This document shows positions 11,045 to 22,030 of a stretch of DNA of 64,000 nucleotides, in pieces (the stretch's first letter is position 1; each line of letters opens with the position of its first letter). The stretch comes from Lucinisca nassula. Lineage: Eukaryota; Mollusca; Bivalvia; Lucinida; Lucinidae. The notes under the pieces were generated by a model. That model was not told the origin of the DNA. It was given only the letters and a program-made list of their open reading frames with translations, and did no database searches. Made by a program: the position numbers and the translations under genes. The DNA lies in assembly GCA_963580285.1 (NCBI GenBank), contig OY757011.1, positions 121,365,846 through 121,429,845 of the forward strand, given 5' to 3'.

Positions 11045-12140
11045 TCCATACATATTGGTCATGTAACCTTATCCTCACGAGCAAACTTTCGTTCCCTCAT
11101 TCCATAGAGGCTCCACATGTAATTTGGTTTCAACTGGCCAAGTAGTTTGGCCAAGTAGTTTAAGTGAAGAAGAAGATAAAATACTGAATCTGAGGCGTCC
11201 TGGACAAAGGTCGGTAAATGACCTTGACCTTTGGAACTGATAAACTTCCATTCAGCTGATTGTAAATACCATTTCTGATGCCACTAGCTAATATACAATC
11301 AGAATAATCCACTGTTTTGCCATTTTCCATACAAATGTCTAAGTGACCAAATTTGACCTTGATGTAAAACAGGTCAGGGTCAACCTAAGGTCATCATTTG
11401 AATAAACTTGGTAGGGCCAGAGTCCCTGATGCTGTATACCAAGTTTTAAGATCACCGGCCATTCTGTTCTTGAGAAGAAGATTTTTAAAGGTTTTTACCA
11501 TATATGGGCATGGTGACCATATTTGTCATGTGACCCAGTCCTCACAAATCAACTTTTGTTCCCTCATGCCATAGAGGCTCCACATGTAATTTGGTTTCAA
11601 TTGGCCCAGTAGTTTAAGTGAAGAGGAAGATAAAAATACTGAATCCGAGGCGATCTGGACAAAGGTTGGTAAATGACATTGACCTTTGAAACCTATAAAC
11701 TTCCATTCAGCTGATTGCAAATACCATTTCTGATGCCACTGGCTAACACACGGTCAGAAAAATCCACTGTTTTGCCGTTTTTCCATACAATTGTCTAAGT
11801 GACCAAATTTGACCTTGACGTAAAACAGGTCAAAGTCAACCAAAGGTCATGATTTGAACAAACTTGGTAGGGCCCCCGAGTCCCCGATGTTGCATACCAA
11901 GTTTCAAGATCATCGGCTTTTACCATATATGGGCATGGTGGCCATATTGGTCATGTGACCCATACCTTCCGAACAAACTTTCGTTCCCCCTTCCCATAGG
12001 GGCTCCACATGTAATTTTGTTTCAATTTGCCAAGTAGTTTCAGAGGAGATGTTGTTTGAAAATGTTGATGACGCAGGCGACGACGGACCAATGCCTATAC
12101 TATAAGCTCCCCCGGAGCCTACGGCTCTGGTGAGCTAACA
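11045..12140 (+). repeat. ~445 bp tandem repeat ending in a GAGC hairpin
   Basis: CATATTGGTCATGTGACC followed by CCATAGAGGCTCCACATGTAA recurs near 11053, 11518 and 11942. Units also share TGACCTTGACCTTTG and CAAACTTGGTAGGG blocks. The array ends at 12107-12138 with CTCCCCCGGAGCC and a CGACGACGG tract, the reverse order of a hairpin-headed repeat. Confidence 0.8.
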
Positions 12141-12475
12141 AGTCAATGGAAACTTGTTGCCATAGCAAGCAAACTAAAAAGCTGATATTAATGAAAAGAT
12201 TTAAAAGAAGGACCCAGGGAGTGCCACAATCACAAGAAGCAGGCCACTCTCGACACCAAGAGGAAGGGGAAACATACACAAAACAAGAAAAATTACGAGT
12301 GTTTATGAAATGGAACAATCAGCCCTCTCTTCCCCACACGGGGTGATCAGCCCATTAGAAAACACTAAACAACAACTCATGTAACAAATTCGCAGACATA
12401 CAACAAAAATAACAACAAAATACCAACACCAAAACTACCGTCTTAGAACGGTCAGCAGCATATGCCACTTGGGCA
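12141..12475. other. Unassigned spacer
   Basis: It begins with a GTTGCCATAGCAA motif also seen at 30305. Short overlapping frames on both strands have no recognised similarity. Confidence 0.4.
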
Positions 12476-13600
12476 ACTGTGACCTTGACCATTAGTCGGC
12501 ATGGTTTATATATGTGTTATGCACATCAGCTCACTGATGGGGACATTTGACCAACGTTTAATGAAATTCCTTTCAAGGGTAAAGGAGATATGGAACGGAC
12601 ACAAAATTCAAAGTTTCAAACTCGTGACCTTCCAATATGACCTTGACCTGGTGTCGACATGATTTATTTATGGGCTCTGCACATGAGCTCACTGAGGGGG
12701 ACAATTGACCAAAGTATAATGAAAATCCTTTGAGGGGTAAAGGAGATATGGAACGGACAAAAAATTCAAAGTTTTAAACTTGTGACCTTCAAATGTGACA
12801 TTGACCTTGATTTGGCATGGTTCATTTATGGGTTCTGCAGATCAGCTCATTGAGAAGAATATTTGACCAAAGTTTAATGAAAATCCTTCCAAAGGTAAAG
12901 GAGATATGGAACGAACACAAAATTCCAAGTTTAAAACTCGTGACCTTCAACTGTGACCTTGACCTTAAGTCGGCATGGTTCATTTAAAGCTTCTGCACAC
13001 TAGCTCACTGAGACGAATAATTGACCAAAGATTAATGAAAATCTATCAAAGGGTTCAGGAGATATGGAGCGGACAAGTGATATGGACAGACAGACGGATG
13101 GATGTTCCAACATTTTGGGTTTAAGGGCTATTTCTTTTGTTCTTTTCTTTTGTTTGGTTTAGGGGCTAACCTCCTAAACCTTTTATTTACGGAATAAATC
13201 TATTGTTTACCAATCATTTTCTATTGTTATCAATCTGGACACTAGCCCCTAAACCCTGGATGTTCGCCCCGACAGATAGATGGATGGATAGACAGACATG
13301 GGTTCTGCACATCAGCTCACTGAGAAGAATATTTGACCAAAGTTTAATGAAAACCCTTCCAAAGATGAAGGAGATATGGAACGGACACAAAATTCCAAGT
13401 TTCAAACTTGTGACCTTTAACCGTGACTTTGACCTTGAGTCGGCATGGTTCATTTATGGGTTCTGCACACCAGCTCACTGAGAAGAATAACTGACCAAAG
13501 TTTAATGAAAATCTATCAAAGGGTTCAGGAGATATGGAGCGGACAAGAAAGTGTTACAGACAGACAGACGGACAGACAATGGTAAGTCCTATAATCCCCG
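12476..13600 (+). repeat. ~156 bp tandem repeat (GTGACCTTGACC family)
   Basis: Units near 12478, 12640, 12793, 12950, 13300 and 13415 share GTGACCTTGACCTT, GTCGGCATGGTTCATTTATG, ACATCAGCTCACTGAG and AAAGGAGATATGGAACGGAC. The series is interrupted by a 150 bp MITE. It ends in a GACA/GACG tract (13558-13578) and the hairpin ATCCCCGC..GCGGGGGAT (about 13591-13621). Confidence 0.85.
13108..13257. mobile_element. Small MITE with 8-bp target duplication
   Basis: Flanked by GGATGTTC direct repeats (13100-13107 and 13258-13265). Near the ends lie inverted GGGTTTAAGGGCTA and TAGCCCCTAAACCC. The middle is T-rich and noncoding. The 8-bp duplication would suit a hAT-type source, but the target is simple-repeat DNA, so the duplication could be partly coincidental. 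Confidence 0.55.
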
Positions 13601-13633
13601 CTCCACTTCGTGGCGGGGGATTTATAAGAGATG

Positions 13634-14714
13634 TATATTGGAAGCATTTTTCCAGCATCTTTACCTTTGAGGATGACAATACAGATCCCAATAGTCCCCA
13701 GAAGAACGGTAAAGTTAAAAAGTTTTGGTCATTCGTAAAGTCCCTGAAAAAGGAAGCGTTTGGGATCATTTCGTTAATGGAAAACGCAATTCTAAAAACA
13801 GATTCGCCTAATAAGGCGAACATATGTAACAAACAGTTTCAATCGGCATTTACGTGTGAAACTGATGGTGAGCTACCATCCAAAGGTAATAGTCAGTTCC
13901 CCTCAATGGGGGACATAACAGTTGACCCCAATGGGGTCGCTAAACTGTTAGGTAAGCTCAAGATACATAAGGCATCTGGGCCGGATGACCTGAATGCCAG
14001 GGTGCTTTACAAGGAATGTGGTGCTGAAATTTCACCCGTGCTGGCCATTATCTTCAATGAATCACTTGCCCAGGGCACTGTACCAGATGACTGGCGACAA
14101 GCAAATGTAACCCGGTCTATAAAAAAGGAGAAAAATATGATGCAGCAAATTATAGACCAGTGTTGCTAACATGCATCTACCAAAACCCTGGAGCTTATAA
14201 TAGATAGCAACATCAACAAGCACCTAGCCTTTGAGAACATTCTTACTGACTGTCAACATGGTTTCCGAAGTCAAAGGTCCTGCGAAACTCAATTAGTTCA
14301 ATTTTACCATGACATTGTGAGCAATCTGGATAGGGCCATAAACCGTTGCCACAAACAGACGGACTTGATTAATATGGACTTCGCTAAGGCCTTTGACAAG
14401 GTACCTCATAGAAGGCTATTGTATAAATTGGATTACTACGGGATAAGAGGATCCACACATAGGTGGATTAGCTCATGGCTCTCAGGGCGCTCACAACAAG
14501 TTGTACTTGATGGCCAAGCGTCTGATCCAGTCCCTGTTTTATCTGGTGACCCCAAAGGTTCTGTCCTTGGACCGGTCCTTTTCTTGGTATTCATTAATGA
14601 TCTCCCTGATAATATCAGGTCATCTGTCTGTTTGTTTGCTGATGATTGAGTCCTTTATAGGAATATATATATTCTCCTTCTGACTGTCTTATTTTACAAG
14701 ATGACCTGAATCAA
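13634..14714 (+). pseudogene. LINE A reverse transcriptase, 5' part (broken)
   Basis: Conceptual translation gives the linker and reverse transcriptase of a non-LTR retrotransposon of the CR1/Jockey group, 5'-truncated with no endonuclease. Recognisable pieces are KKFWSFVKSLKK, KASGPDDLNARVL, YRPVLLTC (after a frameshift near 14110), ENILTDCQHGFRSQRSCETQL, MDFAKAFDKVPH, LSGDPKGSVLGP and LFADD (14634-14648). The codon after LFADD is TGA, where related elements have Cys, and a further shift follows. The frame then reads DDLNQL and stops at the CTAG target duplication of a 3.9 kb insertion; it resumes at 18637. Not functional. Confidence 0.88.
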
Positions 14715-15396
14715 CTAGAGTAAAGTCGGGTATTATCGACCCTTTATGGTTGAAATTAAGCTAGGATTAAAAATAACTGACGAATGATCCTATCGTGACT
14801 GATTTATGAAACTGTGTTCTTTGTTGGTCAGAACCAGCCAATCAGATACAATGTAACAAAGTGTCTTACATATTATAATGTCTGTTGGAAAATGTTAGTC
14901 AAGTCGTTAATTATCGACCCATAGAGGCAATTATCGACCCCCTTAGGGATTTTTAAAAAATAACACTCATAAACTCTAAGTTAAGAGACTTTACGCCTGG
15001 GTAACAAATATATATGCCTACCAGAACACTGACAGATTGTTCATACCCTTAAACCAAATATACGCTCGAGATATAACCTGAGGCGCGTTCAACAATGTGG
15101 GCACACGTCGAGCGCTCACTTTCTTGCCTAAATTCCGTTAGTTAAAAAGTGGGCACTCCGCGGGCGCCCGCTTTGTTTAGTGCATCTCACATGTAGATAT
15201 TACAAAATATGTAATAGATTTATTTACTAAATATCTAGATTTACTGTAATCTATGTTTTATACATTTTCTTATCATGTTTAGATCATTGATCTTAGAAAC
15301 ACTTAACAATCGCCATGTATAGGCGTACAAAGGAGTCCCACATAGCAGCTTAAAGCTGAAATGAGCCTGTGCATGGGAAAACTTTAAATAGAACTG

Positions 15397-15452
15397 TTGC
15401 GACCAGCAAAGACTCATAACAGCTTGTACGTCTGCGCAGTCCGTCAGAATGT
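15397..15452 (-). repeat. Dispersed CTGCGCAG motif, copy 1
   Basis: GCGACCAGCAAAGACT followed by CTTGTACGTCTGCGCAGTC. Related pieces lie at 17627-17680, 26262-26315 (reverse orientation) and 60350-60395. Probably one end of a short dispersed repeat. Confidence 0.5.
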
Positions 15453-15772
15453 TTGATGTTCGAAGGAGTCTTCTAAGGTTTCTAGGTTATCCAGTGAGCA
15501 ACAATCAAGACTGGCCAGACTTACTGTTTGTACATGATGATGTAGATCTAAATCTTTGCTATTTGGACAAATCATATTGTAGGCATAGATCTATATGTGC
15601 AGTCTCAAATGAGATCTGCAGATAAGCTAGATTTACCGCACTCGTTATTGCATGGAATGAATAGCATATAAAGAGAAGCAAACTTAATGGTGTGCTTAAA
15701 AGTTAATTACGAAAACACGCCTATACATATGTGTTGAATATGTAATCACCTGGTAATTTTAATATTTCTATA

Positions 15773-15838
15773 CAAAACATATATTGTAGGTTTTCGTTAT
15801 AACCGCCTTCTAACGAATTCCCACAATCTATGTTTTAA
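15773..15838. repeat. GTGGGT hairpin-family copy, eroded
   Basis: CAAAACATATATTGTAGG closes on CCCACAATCTATGTTTTAA around AACCGCCTTC; half of the inner stem is lost. It lies inside the LINE A insertion. Confidence 0.65.
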
Positions 15839-16165
15839 CCAGAAATAAGAAATATAATATATCCCCTTTCCCCCCATTTTACTGGATAAAGATGAGGTCT
15901 AAGGGGGTCGGATCATATAGGCTTGTTTTCTTGAATTTCTGTAGATATTTCAACGTATAGAAAATGACATCAAATAGCGAGATTAAGGGTCATCTGTGCA
16001 ATCTAAAATATACGAGGAAACATTTTCATACTGATCAAACTTCAAACTGTAGAACGACGTTTCGATTCTACTCACTGTTTATCTGGTTGCGATTGATATA
16101 TTGTTCTTAAATGATGGACCCATGCCAAAGGAAATATCGAACATTTGAGTTGGATCAGTTTATAG

Positions 16166-16273
16166 AGAATACCAGGTTCGTGTCTTTTGATATCAAGTTT
16201 ATCAGGCAAGGCTTCGAGAACGCTTGTAGAATCGCGATAAACTTGATATCAAAAGACACGAATCTGGTATTCT
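16166..16273. repeat. Twin palindrome A
   Basis: A ~38 bp stem (starting AGAATACCAGGTTCGTGTC) closes with its complement over a ~32 bp loop (AGGCAAGGCTTCGAGAACGC, then TTGTAGAATCGC). Compared with twin B it has lost the centre and the second half of the inner stem. Confidence 0.88.
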
Positions 16274-16821
16274 ATTTATCAGTTTATCCCCTTGTAAACT
16301 CTTTAAATCGGCAATTTACGATCAGTCATTGCGTCCCAACATTCCGGCGCGGTATATAATGGGTCACTATATTTACTATAAGCTGACTATTATTTTTATT
16401 TTATTTTTTTTTTTATTCATTTTAAATGTAATTTTTCCAATTTTTCTAGTTATTATAACTTTTTAGCCATTTTTGCCGGTAGTCCGCTTTATTCATAAAA
16501 GTGCAACGTCACGTTGACGTGATAAAGCTCACTTGTCCTGAGATAGCATATCTTTATCAGGTCAATGCGTTACAATGCAATATATAGAGTGGGTAACTGA
16601 TAAAAGAATGCATTATGTCACATGGATGTGTTGTCATAATGCTTTCTGCAGCATGAAACTTGAAACAGCTTGAAACTGTGGTGGAATCGAATATTAACCT
16701 CTTTCATACAGAAACCACAAACAGAACACTGTTACACAGTGCAGGCCCAGATCAGATGCTGCAGAATCTAATAATCTGCTTTGGGACTTATTATGTTAAC
16801 CTTGTCCTGCTGAATATATAG

Positions 16822-16962
16822 AGAATACCAGGTGAGTGTCTTTTGATATCAAGTTTATCAGGCAAGGCTTCGAGAAAGCTTGTAGAATCGCGAGGCTTGC
16901 CGAGCGATTCTACATGCGTTCTCGAAGCCGAGCCTGATAAAATGACACGAATCTGGTATTCT
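16822..16962. repeat. Twin palindrome B
   Basis: Same ends as twin A, but with the inner stem intact (GGCTTCGAGAAAGC..TAGAATCGC paired with GCGATTCTA..GTTCTCGAAGCC over GAGGCTTGCCGA). Here the outer right arm lacks ~14 bp (CTTGATATCAAAAG) that twin A has. The two therefore show complementary deletions. Confidence 0.85.
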
Positions 16963-17219
16963 ATTTATCAGTTTATCCCCTTGTAAATCATTTAAATTGT
17001 CAATTTTCGATCATTTACCGATTGCCCTCAAGCTCTTGGCGGCCATAATGATGCATGCCAACACCGTACAGGTTGCGAACAACAACCTTCCTCATTTTTG
17101 TCTGAAAAAGGAAGAATTTAGTAATGGTCTTTCGATCAGGTTCTAGTCTGATAACAGTTAAAGGATTCCGGAATTTATTACACGACGTTATCACATTCTC
17201 CGACTACGTCATGTGATAA

Positions 17220-17268
17220 AGTTCGTTCGTACGTTCGTTCGTTCGTTAGTTAGTTAGTAAGTTAGTTA
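17220..17268. repeat. (GTTC)n / (GTTA)n microsatellite
   Basis: GTTCGTTCGTTCGTTAGTTAGTTAG-type run; shows nothing beyond simple sequence. Confidence 0.9.
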
Positions 17269-17702
17269 TCAACTCCATACGCCAACATCTGTACCTCAGA
17301 CAAGGGCATAGGCCTACAGTATACCTTATCTTAAATCAGTCTTCCCCACTCTCAGCCTCATCTGCCACTTCTTTCCAAGCCTAAGAGCTCAGTCCTACCT
17401 TTGAATTAACTTCTCTAAGCTCATTTTGCCCCCTCACATGCCCAACCCACATCGCGGGTTATGCACTATTTAATTGCCCAGCCCCGTTCTACTGTGTCCC
17501 GCCCTGTTCCGACTAAACGCCCAGATACATGTAGTTGAAAAGTGAAATGATCAGTAACCGTACAAACGTACAAATCAATATCATATGAGCTAGCGCATGA
17601 CAAAAACAACAATAAAGATCGGGTGACCAGCAAAGACTTGCATCCGCACAGTCTGATCAGTCTTCGCTGATCACATGTGCCTACTATTGGCTACGATCTA
17701 TG

Positions 17703-18003
17703 TTTGTTTGTTTGATTTGAGGTTTAACGTCCCCGTCAACACTGTAAAGGTCATTTTGGAGACGTTGCTTCCAATTTTGTGGGACTTTTACCCGACATTG
17801 AGATGAAATGACATCTCAAGCCCTGTCGCCCAATGAAACCAATAGGGTTATAAGCATGGACGGTCCGCCTCGCACCGGGGTTCCTGGGCAGGCTTAGATC
17901 CTCTAAGCAGTTTACCAGTACTAGTGTGCGGGCCGGATTCAGCTCTGCGTGGAAGCATCATGCAGCCCATATATTTCTTCAAGCCCCTATGGGCGGGGGC
18001 GCT
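17703..18003 (-). mobile_element. SINE-1 copy a
   Basis: About 300 bp on the minus strand, flanked by the 13-bp direct repeat GCTACGATCTATG (17690-17702 and 18004-18016). On the plus strand it reads from a TTTGTTTG tail through GATTTGAGGTTTAACGTC to TTCAAGCCCCTATGGGCGGG. It is the most divergent of the full-length copies and sits inside the DNA element that splits LINE A. Confidence 0.9.
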
Positions 18004-18184
18004 GCTACGATCTATGCAAAGAGACATTAGCAAAAGGTATTGTCCTAGTGGATGGGTGCGCAGGTTGATTGCAGTCTTCAATTGTCGCCTCTGTCTTGTT
18101 GTAGGTTTTGTCATGCGCCGGCTAATATATCATTTACGACGGTTTTGATGGTAAATTGGGTATCTAGACTACATGATAACACGT

Positions 18185-18245
18185 GTCATTCGCGGGGGTC
18201 GATAATTGCAGAGTGAAGACTTTTGCTCTGCTATTATCGACCCCC
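18185..18245. repeat. Subterminal hairpin of the LINE A insertion
   Basis: GGGGGTCGATAATTGCAGAG pairs with CTCTGCTATTATCGACCCCC across an 11-13 nt loop. The same GTCGATAAT word forms the element termini. Confidence 0.8.
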
Positions 18246-18636
18246 ACGTTATATGGCCGCTTTAGGATTTTGGCGCTCGAAACACAAGTGGAAAAACATT
18301 TAAGCATTGTAGGCCTTATGGAAACCGCAAACTGCGATCAAAATACCGAAATTTAATCAACAATGGAAGAAAGAGTTATACCTCCGTCCTTATCGGCGCT
18401 CGTAACACTACGACTTTTTGAAAATGGAATTCTGACCACCCGGGATTTTTTGCCCAACAGTCACACTATCCTAATCGGAGCGGAAAGGTTAATCGATTTT
18501 TATGACGATATTATGACGTAATATTTATCCCAGGCACCACCGCTTCCAAGAATCAATTAGTATTCGCATAAAACCAATTAAGACAGATAAGGGGTCGATA
18601 ATTCACATGGGTCGACATTAGACTCTCTTACTCTAG

Positions 18637-18860
18637 CACAGTGGGAGGCAGATTGGCAGATGAAGTTCAATGTGGCCAAATGTCATTCGATGAGGGTGTC
18701 ACGACACCCTCCGGACAAACAAATTAAGTTTGACAATACACTACACCAGCAAAGTTTGGAGCAGGTTCAATCCGCCAAATATCTTGGTATCACAATCACT
18801 GATGATCTTGATTGGGATCAACATATTTCAGAAATAACATCAAAAGCAACTAGGACTTTA
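18637..18860 (+). pseudogene. LINE A reverse transcriptase, 3' part
   Basis: Continues LINE A after the insertion: AQWEADWQMKFNVAKCHSMR, then KYLGITITDDLDWDQHI and SEITSKATRTL, the usual post-catalytic RT segment. Homology is lost at about 18860 and the C-terminal domain is missing. Confidence 0.85.
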
Positions 18861-18874
18861 GTGTCTTGCGGTGT

Positions 18875-18947
18875 ATTTTTAATGCAATGTAGGGTACTTT
18901 TTATTTTATATGATGAGTAAAACGTATTAAATAGATAGTAAATAAAG
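18875..18947. mobile_element. 73-bp insert flanked by a 14-bp direct repeat
   Basis: GTGTCTTGCGGTGT occurs at 18861-18874 and 18948-18961, bracketing 73 bp of AT-rich sequence. The arrangement looks like a target duplication around a very short insertion; the insert's source is not recognised. Confidence 0.55.
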
Positions 18948-19556
18948 GTGTCTTGCGGTGTCCTGCAGTGATCAGAAGGACCGGTACATGTGCACTCCTC
19001 ACATGCTAAGTGCACGTGTAGTTTGACAGCCTGGTACCCTGCCCTAGTAAACAAAACAAACCGACTTACTCGATGCTTTTCAATATTTCTTTGTCCTCCG
19101 TTCCACCACAACATGCTTTTCTCTTTACTTTCACCTTATAACAAATATTGTGAACTGTCAGTGTCGATCCTCTCTCGACTGTCGACGAAATCCTTTCGAC
19201 AACATGATGATTTGATTTCTCGACTGGTACCCACACGTGATTCGGTTCATTTGTCTTTGAGCCATAAGCTGAATTTTGAGATCCATTCAGCAGAGGTTCC
19301 TGTCGAATAGAATAAGTTTGCAATGGTGTGGATGCCATTTCAAAGTATGAAAGTGCACAACAGAAACGGTGGTTACGTTAGGGAAGGTCAAAACAAACAC
19401 AGCCTTGCATGTATGTTTCCTGTTTTGGTCACGTGATTATGCAAAGACAAGACAGTTCACAAAGGTTCTGGGACAACACTCGCCAAGAAGGTTAAAAGTG
19501 TAGTAAAAGCATAAAAGACAGAAAAGAAATGTTAAAAATAGATAAATACAGGGCAA

Positions 19557-19667
19557 GAGTACTATGGTGAGACATGTTCAATCAGGCTTACAGCCAGACT
19601 GAACTCGGGGCCGGACAGGGTGACAACGTCAGGGGGCAAGGCATTCCAGTGGACAATAGTTCTGGGG
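19557..19667 (-). pseudogene. LINE C-terminus fragment (minus)
   Basis: The minus strand reads FPRTIVHWNALPPDVVTL followed by a short tail and a stop, the typical end of a CR1/Jockey-group ORF. It directly abuts the 3' end of the LINE B-like copy, which apparently inserted into it. Confidence 0.7.
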
Positions 19668-20190
19668 AAAGATAAATCAGAATCAGAATTGTTACTGGTG
19701 ACACGTCAAATGACATTCATACACCAGGACCTGTGATATGGGAAGTTAGTCCCTAGCTCTAACCAAAGATGTAAACTTAGCTAACAATCCTCAGCACCAT
19801 CAGCCGTCAAAATAATAGTATCGGGAAGGGCATTCCAATCTCTAATGGTTCGGGGGAAAAACGATTCTTTATAAATATCCGTTCTTGCAGTAAGGGTCTG
19901 AAACGTCATTGAATGGTGTTTTCTACAGTGCCTGGCCGGGGGAACAAGGTCATCTGTTGGAATGCTGGCAGCACCCTTTAGACCTTTGTATAAGAGTATC
20001 AGCCTACTGTCTCTTCTCCTTTTCTTGAGAGACTCCCATCTTAATTTTCCTAGAATTCCAGTCATGCTCCCCGTTTCAAAGCAATAATTTCCAGTTACAA
20101 ATCTAGCAGCTCTATTCTGAACTTTTTCAAATTCTTCATTAAGGACCACTCCGCTTGGGTCCCAGATGCAACTAAAATATTCTAAGATTG
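19668..20190 (-). pseudogene. LINE B-type copy, 3' end only (minus)
   Basis: A truncated copy of the LINE at 22031-25534, read leftwards: YRPILEYFSCIWDPSGVV, VQNRAARFVTG, KGAASIPTDDLVPPARHC and FFPRTIRDWNALPD, then the same 3' tail (CACAGGTCCTGGTGTATGAA, ending in TTCTGATT). Only the last ~140 residues of the ORF plus the tail remain, consistent with 5' truncation during retrotransposition. Confidence 0.88.
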
Positions 20191-20480
20191 GGCGATAAGA
20201 TAAAGATAAAGAAGCTTTATTTAACGTCGCATATCCCAAACAAATCACATAAGCTCTGTAGAGCTTTTATTGCGACAAACAAAGTATCCTTTAACAAATA
20301 CTTACCTGCCTTCATTTATCTTCCTAGGACTACCCCTGATAATGCGAGCGTCAGCCAAGGGAGCTCCTAGTACCATTTTTCACGCCTTTGGTATGGCGCG
20401 GCCGGGGTTCGAACCCGCGACCTCCCATTCCCGAAGCGACAGGCGTAGTGTAGCCATGATTTGCATGTCAGAAAAATACA
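20191..20480 (-). mobile_element. tRNA-derived SINE-2 (minus)
   Basis: The minus strand has GGTCGCGGGTTCGAACCCCG, a textbook pol III B-box, about 55 bases after a tRNA-like start. The element runs to a GATAAAGATAAAGAAG end near 20196. It is unrelated to SINE-1. Borders are approximate because LINE B-derived pieces sit on both sides. Confidence 0.65.
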
Positions 20481-20482
20481 TA

Positions 20483-20545
20483 CATCCTGGTGTATGAATG
20501 TCATTTGACGTGTCACCAGTAGCAATTCTGATTCTGATGTATTTG
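20483..20545 (+). repeat. LINE B 3' tail fragment (plus)
   Basis: TCCTGGTGTATGAATGTCAT through CACCAGTAGCAATTCTGATT matches the extreme 3' end of LINE B. It faces the minus-strand copy across SINE-2. Confidence 0.75.
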
Positions 20546-20637
20546 TGTGCGTGTGTATGAGAGCTGACGTAAAATTTGAGAGGCTTTCTTAAATATTTCT
20601 GTATTATATTCTTGAAAACATAACTAGAGTCTTAATG

Positions 20638-20789
20638 ATGCGCTCTAACAAGTACACAAGGGTCAATGGCCAAGCGGCTAATACCTTCTTCTACAATGGT
20701 ATCAAAGACTGGAATGATCTACCTTCTCAAATTAAATGTGTAAGTTCAACTCAGACGTACAAAAACTCAGTTAAAAGACGGCTCAAATG
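20638..20789 (+). pseudogene. LINE E C-terminus
   Basis: Reads RSNKYTRVNGQAANTFFYNG, then IKDWNDLPSQIK and SVKRRLK-stop: the FFYNGIKDWNDLP motif is the conserved end of many APE-type LINE ORFs. Everything upstream is missing. Confidence 0.75.
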
Positions 20790-21782
20790 AAACTTGCTGA
20801 AACTGATATCTATATTCTGTTTTTATTTAATTATCCAACTCGGTAAATAGTTAATCTTTGGGAGAACTCAATCAATCTTGTTTTTTTTTTTTTTTTTTTC
20901 TCTCTCATGAAGATTTCGTAACCTCACCTCCCCCCAAGATCTTGTTGCAACCATTAGGACCCCATTGGAAATAAGCCTCAGGGCTTTCATGGGCTATCCT
21001 AGGTTCTATCAAAACTTCAGTACAGTTTTTTTTTTTTTTCAAATTTATATTAGTAAGGACATTTGCTTTTTACATTTTTTTTTTTATTGAAAATTATCAA
21101 CAATTTAAACAGTATTCTTGGCCGATGAGCAGAGCACTGTTTATCGAGGGGGGTATCACTTGATGTGATGCCTTCCGGCGGTGAATAAGTGTACTGCTGC
21201 AACATCGGACTTAATAGTTTTAATTGAGGTCCCCAAGTAGGTGGTACAGAAGTTGTGAATGGTTTTCCCCATGGATCGACCGCGCGGTGGACGTATGGGA
21301 TGGCACACGCTGGGGTGGGTGAATGCTGTTTAGGTATTGGATCTGCCACATATCCTCTGTCCCAGCGTTGTCGTTTAGTGCCTAGTGCGTGTATCGGGTG
21401 GCCGAGGATGAATGTAGGAAATCCTCCAAAGAAATTAAGACTGTGATAAATTCCTTAATGTTATATAAACTTTTTTTCTCGTTTTATTTATTTTAGAATT
21501 TATATTTTATCAGTCCATCTGGTTAACCTTATGTGCTCACCTTTTACAGTGATTAGTGCTAAACTACATTTTTTATGTTTTTAGTCTAATTTAATTTGTG
21601 TTATAATCATGATATTTTTTTTCTTAATTTCTTATCTTGAAGTTTTATAAAATAAAACATTTAAAATTAATTAAGTCATATTTCATGTTATATTCAAAAT
21701 TTATGCTTGTTTATTTTATACGTGCATGTTGTGTTGATTTTACTGAATAAACATCAATCAATCAATCAATCAATCAATCATG
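20790..21782 (+). mobile_element. Probable LINE E 3' UTR with (CAAT)n tail
   Basis: AT-rich noncoding sequence with T runs, ending in TACTGAATAAACAT and about nine CAAT units (21746-21780), a microsatellite-type tail as used by several LINE clades. Short frames on both strands are not convincing. The link to the ORF end at 20789 is by position only. Confidence 0.5.
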
Positions 21783-22030
21783 CAGTGTAAGATAAAAACG
21801 TCGCGTTTGCTCTGCTATTTTTCATATACATGTGTAAATGATTCAAACGTTGATTGTGAATGCTAGTTAAAACCGAAAGAAAGTAGGGACTTACATAATG
21901 GGACCAGTATACTGATAAGCCCTTTGTAGTGTCAGTGTGCTGGCTGTGACAAACTCGGAATCAGGATTGTTGCTTGACACCCATCATAAATCATTAGAAA
22001 TCATCAAATCACTACCCGGTATATATTAAA
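21783..22030 (+). other. Putative 5' UTR or flank of LINE B
   Basis: No coding sequence. It contains TTGTTGCTTGACACCCATC about 60 bp before the LINE B ATG. The LINE's true 5' end is not resolved, as no target duplication was found. Confidence 0.35.

Larger units (their letters stand above)
14719..18632. mobile_element. 3.9 kb inverted-terminal DNA element inside LINE A
   Basis: The element is bounded by CTAG on both sides (14715-14718 and 18633-18636). Its ends are imperfect inverted repeats: left AGTAAAG..TATTATCGACCC, right GGGTCGACATTAG..CTTACT. TTATCGACCC motifs recur in both subterminal regions (14734, 14911, 14933, 18193, 18232, 18594). Removing the element and one CTAG joins DDLNQL to AQWEADWQM in frame in LINE A, so the borders are sound. 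No transposase was recognised; it is non-autonomous or decayed, and later insertions sit within it. TA could equally be the duplicated target, so the superfamily is unassigned. Confidence 0.82.

Noticed and set aside
15450..15660. Possible host exon between repeats
   Set aside because: Short frames only, no splice pattern or motif, and it lies inside the transposon interrupting LINE A.
21050..21446. Opposing 63- and 99-codon frames
   Set aside because: They fall in the probable LINE 3' UTR. The minus-strand frame ends in poly-Lys from a T tract and has no recognised domain.
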